The notes beneath the pieces were generated by a model. That model was not told the DNA's origin and searched no databases. It worked only from the letters and a program-made list of their open reading frames with translations. Source: Hoyosella sp. YIM 151337 (GTDB lineage Bacteria; Actinomycetota; Actinomycetes; Mycobacteriales; Mycobacteriaceae). Taken from it: DNA of 64,000 nt. The DNA lies in the NCBI RefSeq assembly GCF_026041215.1, contig NZ_JAPEIQ010000019.1, positions 1-64,000 of the forward strand, given 5' to 3'. Of this stretch, positions 8,433 through 15,546 are shown in pieces. The translations under genes and the position numbers were made by a program. Each line of letters begins with the position of its first letter. Position 1 is the stretch's first letter.

Positions 8433-8881
8433 CCACCCCCACCGACCACTCCCGTCAACGGTACGAGCGCCGGCAGAACCCACCCGAGCCGACCAAGGAA
8501 CACTCGGTTCAAGAGGGCCCGGAGAAGGCGGGGACGCCGGAGGCGGTGCAGGCCGCAAAGGTCGCCGCGCGCAACCGCGGCATGAACACGAAGAGCGTGG
8601 ACGATGCGCGGCGGGTGCGGGGTGTGGAGTGGGTGCGGCCCACCGATCTGCTCGCCCGCCAGTCCGCGACGGTGGCGGGTCGGGGTATCGACTTCGAGGT
8701 CGAACTCGCTCGCCGCACCCGCAACCTCACCGGCCACATCACGCAGACCAGCGGCCGCGGTCTCGGTAAGGCCGCGCAGACGATCAGTGAGCGGGCGCGG
8801 CGGCTGCCGGATGTCTCGGAGTTCGGCCGCGGCAGCCGGCACCAGTCGTGGGTGAGCCGTTCGGGGATCGGGTTGGGGTGA
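8429..8881 (+). CDS. Hypothetical ICE protein
   Basis: 150 aa, start ATG overlapping the DUF2637 stop by four bases. It is basic and polar with no membrane segment or signal. A conserved-looking core reads ARRVRGVEWVRPTDLLARQSATVAGRGIDFEVELARRTR, flanked by Gln/Pro/Glu-rich N-terminal and Arg/Ser/Gly C-terminal parts. Last gene of the ardC run; the next gene begins after a 95-base gap with the shared operator-like element. I do not recognise the family. A nucleic-acid-associated accessory role would fit its charge. Confidence 0.6.
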   Translation: MTTPTDHSRQRYERRQNPPEPTKEHSVQEGPEKAGTPEAVQAAKVAARNRGMNTKSVDDARRVRGVEWVRPTDLLARQSATVAGRGIDFEVELARRTRNLTGHITQTSGRGLGKAAQTISERARRLPDVSEFGRGSRHQSWVSRSGIGLG

Positions 8882-8933
8882 CCTGACATGCGCACCCCCA
8901 TCATCACGTCGCCGTCGCCGTCCCTGACGGTGG

Positions 8934-8961
8934 TGTGGGGACGCGCGTGCACCTACCTGTC
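8934..8961 (+). promoter_or_regulatory. GTGCACCT element, copy upstream of 8977
   Basis: The 20-mer CGCGCGTGCACCTACCTGTC at 8942-8961 is identical to 22223-22242, 13 kb away. GTGTGGGG precedes it, as at 13657. It ends one base before the AGGAGGT ribosome site of the next gene, so a bound regulator would cover the initiation region. Confidence 0.6.
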
Positions 8962-8976
8962 AGGAGGTGCCAGACC

Positions 8977-9903
8977 ATGACCACGACAACACCCACCCAC
9001 TCGCACATCGCTGACGGCGAGGGTGCTGAGGACTTCACTACCAGCGACGGGTTGCGGACGCTGCTGCACCGGCTCCACGCCGCGGGAGCGGGCTCGTGGA
9101 GCCATGATCCGGTGGCCGCGGAGCTGATGGCCCACACCGCGGCCAAGTACGAACCCCTCGCCCGCAAGCACGGCCTGGACCCGTGGGAGGCCGCGTCGGC
9201 GGCGTTCAAGGTGATGATCACCCGCGCCGCCCGTGAGGCACGCGACCCGTGGGCGGTGATCACGCACGCGGTGCGGATCACCTGCATTTTCGAAGAACGC
9301 GCCCAAGGACTGCTCTGCTCGGTCCACCAAGCGAGGCGCCCGCACGTCTCGGCGTTTCATGACCCGGAGCGGTTCTCCGACCGGGAGAACGCGCTGACCG
9401 ACTATCACCCGGCTTTCCACATCACCGACACCCACAACCACGACGACGGCGCCGACGCGGAGACGGACGCTGCCGGGGCAGGCTTCGATGATGGTGGGCA
9501 CGGCTCGGATCGGGCGTGCATGTCCGCGGGGTCGGCGGCCGAGGACGCGATCGCGCTGTTCACGCTGTTGGGCTGGGACCCGGCCACCACCAGGGCTGGG
9601 GTGGAGCATGTCTGCGGGGCGCTGACAAAGACCGGCACCCGCCAGGCCGCCTACGAGGCGCTGCGGCGGGACAAGCACGCCCGCGCGCTGCTGGACATCC
9701 CGCGTTCCTCGTGGGCGGCGCTGCTGCGCGCCTTGTTGGGCAACCCGCACCCCGCCTACGCCGCCACGACCGCGGGGCGGGGTGTGCTGCTGCGGCTGCT
9801 GATCGGCGAGACCGTGCCGGTGCTGCTGCGCGATGACGACCTCATCCTGACCATCTCCCTGGCCGCACCCGGCCAGCACGAGCCTGGTGGTGATCGGTCG
9901 TGA
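8977..9903 (+). CDS. Hypothetical ICE protein with sigma-like helical N-terminus
   Basis: 308 aa. ATG at 8977 has a strong AGGAGGT eight bases upstream; a GTG at 8935 is only an in-frame extension through the regulatory element. The N-terminal half (YEPLARKHGLDPWEAASAAFKVM... DPWAVITHAVRIT) is helical and resembles the way sigma region 2-like or replication-associated proteins of actinobacterial elements begin, but no match is secure. A His/Asp-rich linker separates it from a second helical domain (AEDAIALFTLLGWDPATTRAGVEHV... IPRSSWAALLRALLG). Its stop overlaps the ParB-like start (GTGA). Role unknown; a regulator or initiator of the element is plausible. Confidence 0.6.
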   Translation: MTTTTPTHSHIADGEGAEDFTTSDGLRTLLHRLHAAGAGSWSHDPVAAELMAHTAAKYEPLARKHGLDPWEAASAAFKVMITRAAREARDPWAVITHAVRITCIFEERAQGLLCSVHQARRPHVSAFHDPERFSDRENALTDYHPAFHITDTHNHDDGADAETDAAGAGFDDGGHGSDRACMSAGSAAEDAIALFTLLGWDPATTRAGVEHVCGALTKTGTRQAAYEALRRDKHARALLDIPRSSWAALLRALLGNPHPAYAATTAGRGVLLRLLIGETVPVLLRDDDLILTISLAAPGQHEPGGDRS

Positions 9904-10916
9904 CCGCACCGGCCGGGTACATCGAGCTGGAACGCACCGTTGACTCGATCCGGGTCGGGCGCCGGCACCGCACCGCGTTCGGGGACATCGACGAACTCGC
10001 CGCCTCCATCGACCGCGACGGGCTGTTGCAGCCGATCACCATCACCCCCGACGGGGCGCTCGTGTGCGGAGCCAGGAGGCTGGCGGCGATCAAGCAGCTC
10101 GGCTGGCGCAAGGTCAACGTCTGGGTCCGCAGCGGGATCTCCGACCGCCTCGGGCACCTGCTGGCCGAGCAGGACGACAACGTGCTCCACAAGCCCCTGA
10201 CCCAGACCGAGGCCGCCGCCCTGTATCGGGAGTTGAAGACCCTCATGGCCGAGGATGCCGAGCGTCGCGACGCAGCGACCCGGTTCACTAGCGAATATCA
10301 GCCCGGAGTTAACGGGGGTGGAAAATTTCCACCCCCGTTAGGCGGGCCGCGCGGGAAGTCCCGCGAGCAGGCGGCGGCCATGATTCCTGGCGGCGCCTCG
10401 TATAAGACGCTGGAGAAGATCGGCTACCTCGAACAGATCGCCGAGGACCCCGCCCAACCCGCTGCACTCCGGGCACAGGTGGTCGAGGAGCTGGAGCGGA
10501 TCGACTCCGGTGCTGCGGTCGATCCGATCTACCGGCACATCCGCGGCCTCGCCGAGGCCGCCCAGGAGCAGCGTGAGACCGACTTGCATCAGCTCGCTGC
10601 CGACGCCCTCGCCCGCGCGAAGGAGATGAAGACCGGCAAGCGAGCAGCACGACCTCGGCCGGTGCCCGACAACGACGGTGAGCCAGTCCGGTATCCGGTG
10701 CGGGCGTTCGTGCTCACCTGGGGCGAGCTCGCTGACTGGTGGACCCACTACGACGCCGAACACCTCGCCACCGAGCTGAGCGATGAGCAGATCGAGTCGT
10801 TCCTGACCACCGCCGAGGGCACCAGCCGATTCGCCGAGGAACTGCGCACCCTGCGCGACCGCGACACTGCCGACGACGAGCCAGTGTCCGCGCGCGCCCA
10901 TCTGCGCGCCCTCTGA
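9900..10916 (+). CDS. ParB/Spo0J-like partition protein
   Basis: 338 aa from GTG. The N-terminal ParB domain has DIDELAASIDRDGLLQPITITPDG, then VCGARRLAAIKQLGW (the GxRR box, here GARR) and LAEQDDNVLHKPLTQTEAAALY. A helix-turn-helix follows (KSREQAAAMIPGGASYKTLEKI), then a C-terminal helical part. It probably binds element DNA for maintenance or regulation. No ParA partner lies beside it. A perfect 31-base palindrome (10310-10340) is embedded in the linker before the HTH, encoding NGGGKFPPPL. The start overlaps the previous stop. Confidence 0.85.
   Translation: MTAPAGYIELERTVDSIRVGRRHRTAFGDIDELAASIDRDGLLQPITITPDGALVCGARRLAAIKQLGWRKVNVWVRSGISDRLGHLLAEQDDNVLHKPLTQTEAAALYRELKTLMAEDAERRDAATRFTSEYQPGVNGGGKFPPPLGGPRGKSREQAAAMIPGGASYKTLEKIGYLEQIAEDPAQPAALRAQVVEELERIDSGAAVDPIYRHIRGLAEAAQEQRETDLHQLAADALARAKEMKTGKRAARPRPVPDNDGEPVRYPVRAFVLTWGELADWWTHYDAEHLATELSDEQIESFLTTAEGTSRFAEELRTLRDRDTADDEPVSARAHLRAL
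10310..10340. repeat. Perfect 31-bp palindrome inside the parB-like gene
   Basis: Arms of 15 bases (TAACGGGGGTGGAAA and its exact complement TTTCCACCCCCGTTA) flank a single A. It is far too long to be chance and is placed in the linker codons of the ParB-like protein, so coding constraint alone does not explain it. It may be a centromere (parS-like) site for this ParB, an oriT-like or replication hairpin, or a regulatory stem in the mRNA. Confidence 0.9.
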
Positions 10917-10956
10917 CGGCCACCCCGCCCTGCCCCTGCCTGGGTTGGTGGCGGGA

Positions 10957-10964
10957 GCGCACCT
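10957..10964 (+). promoter_or_regulatory. GYGCACCT element upstream of 10972 (variant)
   Basis: GCGCACCT ends eight bases before the ATG at 10972, in the only gap between the ParB-like gene and the secretion genes. Weaker copy of the series: C replaces T at the second base and the flanks differ. Confidence 0.35.
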
Positions 10965-10971
10965 GGTGGGC

Positions 10972-11661
10972 ATGAAGACTCCCGACCTCTCCGAACCACG
11001 GACCCGCCGCCGAGTCATCGCCGCCCTCACCGCGGCGGTCATCGTGCTCGTGCTCTCCGGTATGGGCGTCTACGGCCTCCTGGCCGGACCACCCAACCCG
11101 GACCGGGACGATGACGGTGGCCGCCCTGAGCCGAGTATCACCACGCCCTCCGGTCCGGTGCCCACCACGACACCGCGGCTGCCGGTCGTGCGGGCCTCGG
11201 ATGATCCGGAGACCTTCGCCCGCAACGTCGCCACCGCGCTGTTCGAGTGGGACACCGCCAGCGGGTTCATGCCCTTGGACTACACCAGCGTGGTCCTCGA
11301 CGTCGGCGACCCCACCGGCACCGAGCAGGCCGGGCTCGCTTCCGACATCGCCGCCTACCTCCCGTCCCGCGATGCCTGGCTGGAGCTGCGGCAGTACGCC
11401 ACCGCCCAGCACATCTCCATCGACAACGCCTATATCCCCGACTCCTGGGCGACCGCGGTCGAGCAGGCGCAGCCGGGGCAGCTCGCCGAGGGCACGGTCG
11501 CGGTCACGATCGAGGGCACCCGCCACCGCACCGGGCTGTGGAACGACGAGCAGGTGACCTCCGAGCACGCGGTGGCGTTCACGGTGTTCGTGGTCTGCGG
11601 CCCGACCTACGAGACCTGTCATCTGCTGCGGCTGTCCCAGCTCGACAACCCCCTCCGATAG
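10972..11661 (+). CDS. Membrane-anchored conjugation protein, possible VirB8-like
   Basis: 229 aa. A short cytoplasmic tail and one membrane helix (residues ~14-38, VIAALTAAVIVLVLSGMGVY) are followed by a Pro/Asp/Thr linker and an extracytoplasmic domain of about 150 residues (DDPETFARNVATALFEWDT... WLELRQYATAQHISIDNAYIPDSW... VTIEGTR). This topology and the NTF2-like sequence layout resemble VirB8/TcpC proteins of Gram-positive type IV systems, and its position before the cell-wall hydrolase agrees. The match is by topology and context, not by a clear motif. Two cysteines in CGPTYETC may form a disulfide. Confidence 0.55.
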   Translation: MKTPDLSEPRTRRRVIAALTAAVIVLVLSGMGVYGLLAGPPNPDRDDDGGRPEPSITTPSGPVPTTTPRLPVVRASDDPETFARNVATALFEWDTASGFMPLDYTSVVLDVGDPTGTEQAGLASDIAAYLPSRDAWLELRQYATAQHISIDNAYIPDSWATAVEQAQPGQLAEGTVAVTIEGTRHRTGLWNDEQVTSEHAVAFTVFVVCGPTYETCHLLRLSQLDNPLR

Positions 11662-11675
11662 GTCGGTGACATGTC

Positions 11676-13343
11676 GTGTTGAAGAAGCTCGCCATCGCCG
11701 CCCTCGCCCTGGTCTTCCTCGCCCCCTCACTGGTGCTGATCGGGATCGGCGTGGTGATGAACCCCGCCCTGAGCGCCACGGGCTCCTGCACCATCCCCGG
11801 CGGCTCGAACGTCACGGTCGGCGACGTCCCCGACGAGCTGGAGGTCACCGCGGCGAATGGTGAGACGTTCACGCTGAACCGGACCCAGCTCACCCATGCC
11901 GCGACGATCATCGAGACCGGCAACAGCATCGAGGGGATCACCCGCGATGGGCTGGTGATCGCGTTGATGGCTGCACTGACCGAGTCCACGCTGCGGATGC
12001 TGTCGAACACGAGCGCCTATCCCGAGTCGGCGGACTACCCCAACGACGGGGACGGCTCCGACCACGACTCCCTGGGCCTGTTTCAGATGCGCCCCCAATC
12101 GGGCTGGGGCACGGTCGCGGAGCTGATGGACCCCGTCTACCAGGCCGAGGCGTTCTTCGGCGGACCCACCGGCCCCAACCACCCCTCACCGCGGGGGTTG
12201 TTGGACATTCCCGGGTGGGAGGACATGGACAAGGGCGAGGCCGCCCAAGCCGTCGAGGTCAGCGCGTATCCGGACCGGTACCGGAACTACGAGCCCGTCG
12301 CCGAATCCATCCTGACCACCCTCACCACTACAACAACGGCCGGCACGGACGCGTCTGGCGGCGATGCTGTGGTCCCGGCTGCGCAGACGACAACGGCGGG
12401 CACGTCGCGGGTGGTGTTCCCGATGCCCGAGGGCACCTGGGTGCTCACCAGCGAGTACGGGCCGCGGGTGCATCCGATCACCGGCGAGGACTCCTTCCAC
12501 ACCGGCACCGACTTCGCCGCCCCCGACGGCACACCCCTCTTGGCTGCCGCGGACGGGACCGTGACGGTCGCGGAGTTCTCCGGCGGCTACGGCGGCCTCA
12601 TCGTCATCGAGCATCAGATCGATGGCGCCACGATGGCCACGGCGTATGCGCACATGTGGGAGCACGGCATCCACGTCCAGGTCGGCGACCAGGTGACGGG
12701 CGGGCAGCACATCGGCGACACCGGCAGCTCCGGCAACAGCACGGGGCCGCATCTGCATTTCGAGGTCCGCCTCGGCGGCACCGACGGTGAGCACACCGAC
12801 CCCGCCGCCTGGCTCAACGCCCACGACGCCGCGGACCTCCCCGAGCCCGAGACCGGCGCACCCGACGGCGACTGCGAACCCAGCAACGGCACACCGGGTG
12901 GTGAGCCGGACCCCTTCGACGGCGACCCCGACAGGATGGTGGACGATCCGACCTCGGATGGGCAGATCACCGCGCGGATGCTGCACCTCTACACCCAGAC
13001 CGTCGCCGCGTTCCCAGACACGAGCTGGTCCTGCTACTCACCCCGCCCCGGCACCGTCTCCGAACACCCACTCGGCCGAGCCTGTGATGGGACGTTCGGC
13101 AACGCCATCGGCGAGCGCCCGACCCCGGAGCAGCGCGAACTCGGGTGGGAGGTGACGAACTGGATGAAGGACCACGCCGAGACGCTGGGGGTGGAGTATC
13201 TGATCTGGGACGGCCTCATCTGGTCGGCCGCCCGCGACGCTGAGGGCTGGCGACCCTACGACGGCGGCGGCATGCACGATCCCGACAGCATCACGGGCTC
13301 GCACGCCGACCACCTCCATGTCACCGTCCGGGCTGGGAGCTGA
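11676..13343 (+). CDS. Lytic transglycosylase / M23 peptidase cell-wall hydrolase
   Basis: 555 aa from GTG. An N-terminal signal anchor (KLAIAALALVFLAPSLVLIGIGVVM) is followed by a transglycosylase-like region (ALMAALTESTLR...SLGLFQMRPQSGWGT, catalytic Glu in TEST), then an M23 peptidase domain with FHTGTDF and GPHLHFEV zinc motifs (residues ~255-370), and a C-terminal ARB-07466-like domain (FPDTSWSCYSPRPGTVSEHPLGRACD... SHADHLHV). It should open peptidoglycan for assembly of the transfer channel (VirB1-like role). Acidic linkers join the domains. It begins 14 bases after the upstream gene and is followed directly by the small membrane proteins. Confidence 0.85.
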   Translation: MLKKLAIAALALVFLAPSLVLIGIGVVMNPALSATGSCTIPGGSNVTVGDVPDELEVTAANGETFTLNRTQLTHAATIIETGNSIEGITRDGLVIALMAALTESTLRMLSNTSAYPESADYPNDGDGSDHDSLGLFQMRPQSGWGTVAELMDPVYQAEAFFGGPTGPNHPSPRGLLDIPGWEDMDKGEAAQAVEVSAYPDRYRNYEPVAESILTTLTTTTTAGTDASGGDAVVPAAQTTTAGTSRVVFPMPEGTWVLTSEYGPRVHPITGEDSFHTGTDFAAPDGTPLLAAADGTVTVAEFSGGYGGLIVIEHQIDGATMATAYAHMWEHGIHVQVGDQVTGGQHIGDTGSSGNSTGPHLHFEVRLGGTDGEHTDPAAWLNAHDAADLPEPETGAPDGDCEPSNGTPGGEPDPFDGDPDRMVDDPTSDGQITARMLHLYTQTVAAFPDTSWSCYSPRPGTVSEHPLGRACDGTFGNAIGERPTPEQRELGWEVTNWMKDHAETLGVEYLIWDGLIWSAARDAEGWRPYDGGGMHDPDSITGSHADHLHVTVRAGS

Positions 13344-13349
13344 TCGGGC

Positions 13350-13616
13350 ATGGACGTGTTCCCCGACTTCGACGGCCTGGGAGGGATCGGTGACCTGCGG
13401 GAGGTCATCGGCGCGCTGCTGACCTTCGTGCTCATCATCGCGGTGCTGATGCTGATCGTCTGCGCGATCGTGTGGGCGCTGTCGACCGCGAACGGCCACC
13501 ACGCCGCCGCTACCAAATCAAGGATCGGCGCCTGGACCGCCCTGGGCACCGCGGTCCTGGCCGGCGGCGGGGTGGCGTGGCTGAACTGGCTGATCGACCT
13601 CGGCCAGCAACTCTGA
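13350..13616 (+). CDS. Small two-helix membrane protein, pilin-like (DUF6112 type)
   Basis: 88 aa. Two hydrophobic helices (VIGALLTFVLIIAVLMLIVC and GTAVLAGGGVAWLNWLIDLG) flank a short charged loop (NGHHAAATKSR), the VirB2/TrbC pilin topology. It is a paralogue of the next gene: both have an LRxxxGAxxT first helix, a central WxxxxxN, and end in (L/W)-(I/D)-x-GQQ(L/V). No signal peptide is evident. It starts six bases after the hydrolase stop. A pilin or channel-component role is inferred. Confidence 0.65.
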   Translation: MDVFPDFDGLGGIGDLREVIGALLTFVLIIAVLMLIVCAIVWALSTANGHHAAATKSRIGAWTALGTAVLAGGGVAWLNWLIDLGQQL

Positions 13617-13620
13617 ATCA

Positions 13621-13664
13621 CGCCCCACCAGCCGACCCCTCATCGGCTCCGCCCGTGTGGGGCG
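13621..13664 (+). terminator. Stem-loop between the two pilin-like genes
   Basis: CGCCCCAC (13621-13628) pairs with GTGGGGCG (13657-13664), and GCCGA (13631-13635) with TCGGC (13643-13647) inside it. The 3' arm is also the left part of the GTGCACCT element. No T-run follows, so it may act as an attenuator or as part of the control region rather than as a simple terminator. Confidence 0.45.
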
Positions 13665-13680
13665 GGCGGTGCACCTGATC
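13655..13680 (+). promoter_or_regulatory. GTGCACCT element upstream of 13726
   Basis: GTGTGGGGCGGGCGGTGCAC followed by CTGATC; the exact GTGCACCT is at 13669-13676, 50 bases before the next start codon. It shares the GTGTGGGG-n-CG-n-GC lead-in with the copy at 8934. Confidence 0.55.
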
Positions 13681-13725
13681 GACGAGAACGCTCATCTCGC
13701 CGACGCCCCGAAGGAGCACCCCGCT

Positions 13726-14067
13726 ATGACCGTCCTGAGCCTGATCACCGAAACCACCGCCGTGGCCGCCACCGCACTGCCGGCCGTGCTGCCGATGGAC
13801 ATCAACATCGACCCCAACGACTCCGGCCTGCCTGGCATCAGCCAGCTCCGCACCATCGTCGGCGCGGTCATGACGATCGGCCTCATCCTCTCCGTCCTGG
13901 CCTTGATCATCTCGGCGATCGTGTGGGGCTTCGGCGCCAACTCCTCCAACCCTCACCTGGCGGGCAGGGGGAAGATCGGCGTCCTCGTGAGCTGCGGCGC
14001 CGCCGTGATCTGCGGGGCGTCGGTGACGCTCATCAACTTCTTCTGGGACGTCGGCCAACAGGTCTGA
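13726..14067 (+). CDS. Two-helix membrane protein, pilin-like (DUF6112 type)
   Basis: 113 aa. An N-terminal stretch that could be a cleavable signal (LITETTAVAATALPAVLPM) is followed by an acidic NIDPNDSGLPG loop and two membrane helices (IVGAVMTIGLILSVLALIIS and IGVLVSCGAAVICGASVTLI) ending FFWDVGQQV. Paralogue of the gene at 13350, and more like a secreted VirB2/TrbC prepilin because of its leader. AAGGAG sits ten bases before the ATG. Having one copy with and one without a leader suggests a major and a minor subunit; that is inference. Confidence 0.7.
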   Translation: MTVLSLITETTAVAATALPAVLPMDINIDPNDSGLPGISQLRTIVGAVMTIGLILSVLALIISAIVWGFGANSSNPHLAGRGKIGVLVSCGAAVICGASVTLINFFWDVGQQV

Positions 14068-14108
14068 CCCCACCCACTCGACTCTGCTCGTTTAAGGAGT
14101 GATCTGCG

Positions 14109-15539
14109 GTGGGTGTGTGCGATATCCCCCTCGTCTCGACCGTCTGCGACACCGCCGGCGAAGCCGCCGCTAGCCTGGTCTCCGCCCCGTTCGACTGGCT
14201 CGCCGGCGCGATGGGCGCCGCCGCTGGCTGGTTATTCGAGGCCGTCTGGTCCGTCTTCGACACCACCACCCTCGTGGATGTCACCAGCGACGAGTACGTG
14301 GCGGTCTACAACATCCTGTTCGGCATCGCCGTGTTCGTGATGCTGCTGTTCTTCTGCCTCCAGCTCATCACCGGCCTGATCCGCCGCGACCCCACCGCAC
14401 TGTCCCGCGCGGCACTCGGCCTCGCGAAGTCGGTGCTGGGGTCGTTCGTGGTCATCACCCTGACGGCTCTGTTGTTGGAGATCGTCGATCAGCTCTGCAT
14501 CGGGATCATCCAAGCCGCCGGCGAGACCACCGAGTCGATGGGCGACAAGATCACCCTGCTCGCCGCGGGCCTGGTGGGGATCAACATCGCCGCACCCGGC
14601 GTCGGCGCGATCATCACGATCTTCCTCGCCGGGCTGGCGATATCGGCCGCGGCGATCGTCTGGCTCAGTCTTCTGGTGCGGAAGGCGCTGCTGCTGGTCG
14701 CGATCGTCCTGGCACCTTTGGCGTTCTCGGGGGCGTCGTGGGATGCCACGAAGGGGTGGATCAGCAAGTGGGCGATGTTCGTCATCGCCCTCATCGTCTC
14801 CAAGCTCGTCCTGGTGGTGATGTTCCTCGTCGCCATCACGCAGGTCTCCGCACCGATTGACGGGGACCTGGCCTCGGTGGCTGACCCGATCGCGGGGATC
14901 GTGCTCATGGCGATGGCCGCCTTCGCGCCGTACATGACTTACAAGTTCCTGAACTTCGTCGGGTTCGACATGTACCACGCCATCGGCTCGGAGCAGGACG
15001 CCAAGAACGCCCTCAACCGGCCCTTCCCCACCCCCTCGAAGCCGCAGGGCGGGAATGAGCCGAAGAAGGTCCTCGACGACAGCAGTGGGGACAAGGGCGA
15101 CAACGGTGGTGGTGGGAAGAAGCCACCGGAGCCGAAGAACCCGAAACCGCAGGCATCCAGCGGTGGTGGGTCACCGGGGGCCGGTGGTGGGAAGGCGGCC
15201 GCTAGCAGCGGCGCCGGGGCAAGCGGTGGAGCAGGCGCCGGTGCCGGTGCTGGCGCTGGTGCTGCGGCGGCGGGGCCTGCGGCAGCGGCCGTGGTCGCGG
15301 CGAAGGTCGCCAAGGACGCGGCGACCGCCGGACCCAAGGCCGGCGCGGCCCTCGGTGGGCATGGCGAGGCCGCCGCCGACTCCGCGGGCCAGGCCGGCAG
15401 CACCCCACCACCGTCCGCGCAGGCGCCCCCGCCATCGACGCTTCAGCCCAAGGCGCCCACGGGCGGGTCGTCAGGGGCGAAGGCGCGGCCGCCGAAGCAG
15501 CCCCCGCCGCCGGCCCTGAAGTCGACCGGGAAGGAGTGA
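14109..15539 (+). CDS. VirB6/TrbL-like conjugal transfer membrane protein
   Basis: 476 aa from GTG with AAGGAG eight bases upstream. Residues ~55-310 contain about six to seven hydrophobic helices (NILFGIAVFVMLLFFCLQL; SVLGSFVVITLTALLLEIV; GAIITIFLAGLAISAAAIVW; ALLLVAIVLAPLAFSG; WAMFVIALIVSKLVLVVMF; IAGIVLMAMAAFAPYMTY), the topology of VirB6/TrbL channel proteins. The last ~150 residues are Gly/Ala/Pro/Lys low-complexity, probably a cytoplasmic or surface tail. It ends seven bases before the SCO6880 gene. Confidence 0.8.
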   Translation: MGVCDIPLVSTVCDTAGEAAASLVSAPFDWLAGAMGAAAGWLFEAVWSVFDTTTLVDVTSDEYVAVYNILFGIAVFVMLLFFCLQLITGLIRRDPTALSRAALGLAKSVLGSFVVITLTALLLEIVDQLCIGIIQAAGETTESMGDKITLLAAGLVGINIAAPGVGAIITIFLAGLAISAAAIVWLSLLVRKALLLVAIVLAPLAFSGASWDATKGWISKWAMFVIALIVSKLVLVVMFLVAITQVSAPIDGDLASVADPIAGIVLMAMAAFAPYMTYKFLNFVGFDMYHAIGSEQDAKNALNRPFPTPSKPQGGNEPKKVLDDSSGDKGDNGGGGKKPPEPKNPKPQASSGGGSPGAGGGKAAASSGAGASGGAGAGAGAGAGAAAAGPAAAAVVAAKVAKDAATAGPKAGAALGGHGEAAADSAGQAGSTPPPSAQAPPPSTLQPKAPTGGSSGAKARPPKQPPPPALKSTGKE

Positions 15540-15546
15540 ACCCGCC

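Noticed and set aside
14978-15480. Long low-complexity Gly/Ala/Pro coding repeats in the VirB6-like gene
   Set aside because: They encode the disordered tail; the DNA repeats are short and reflect codon bias, not a defined repeat element.
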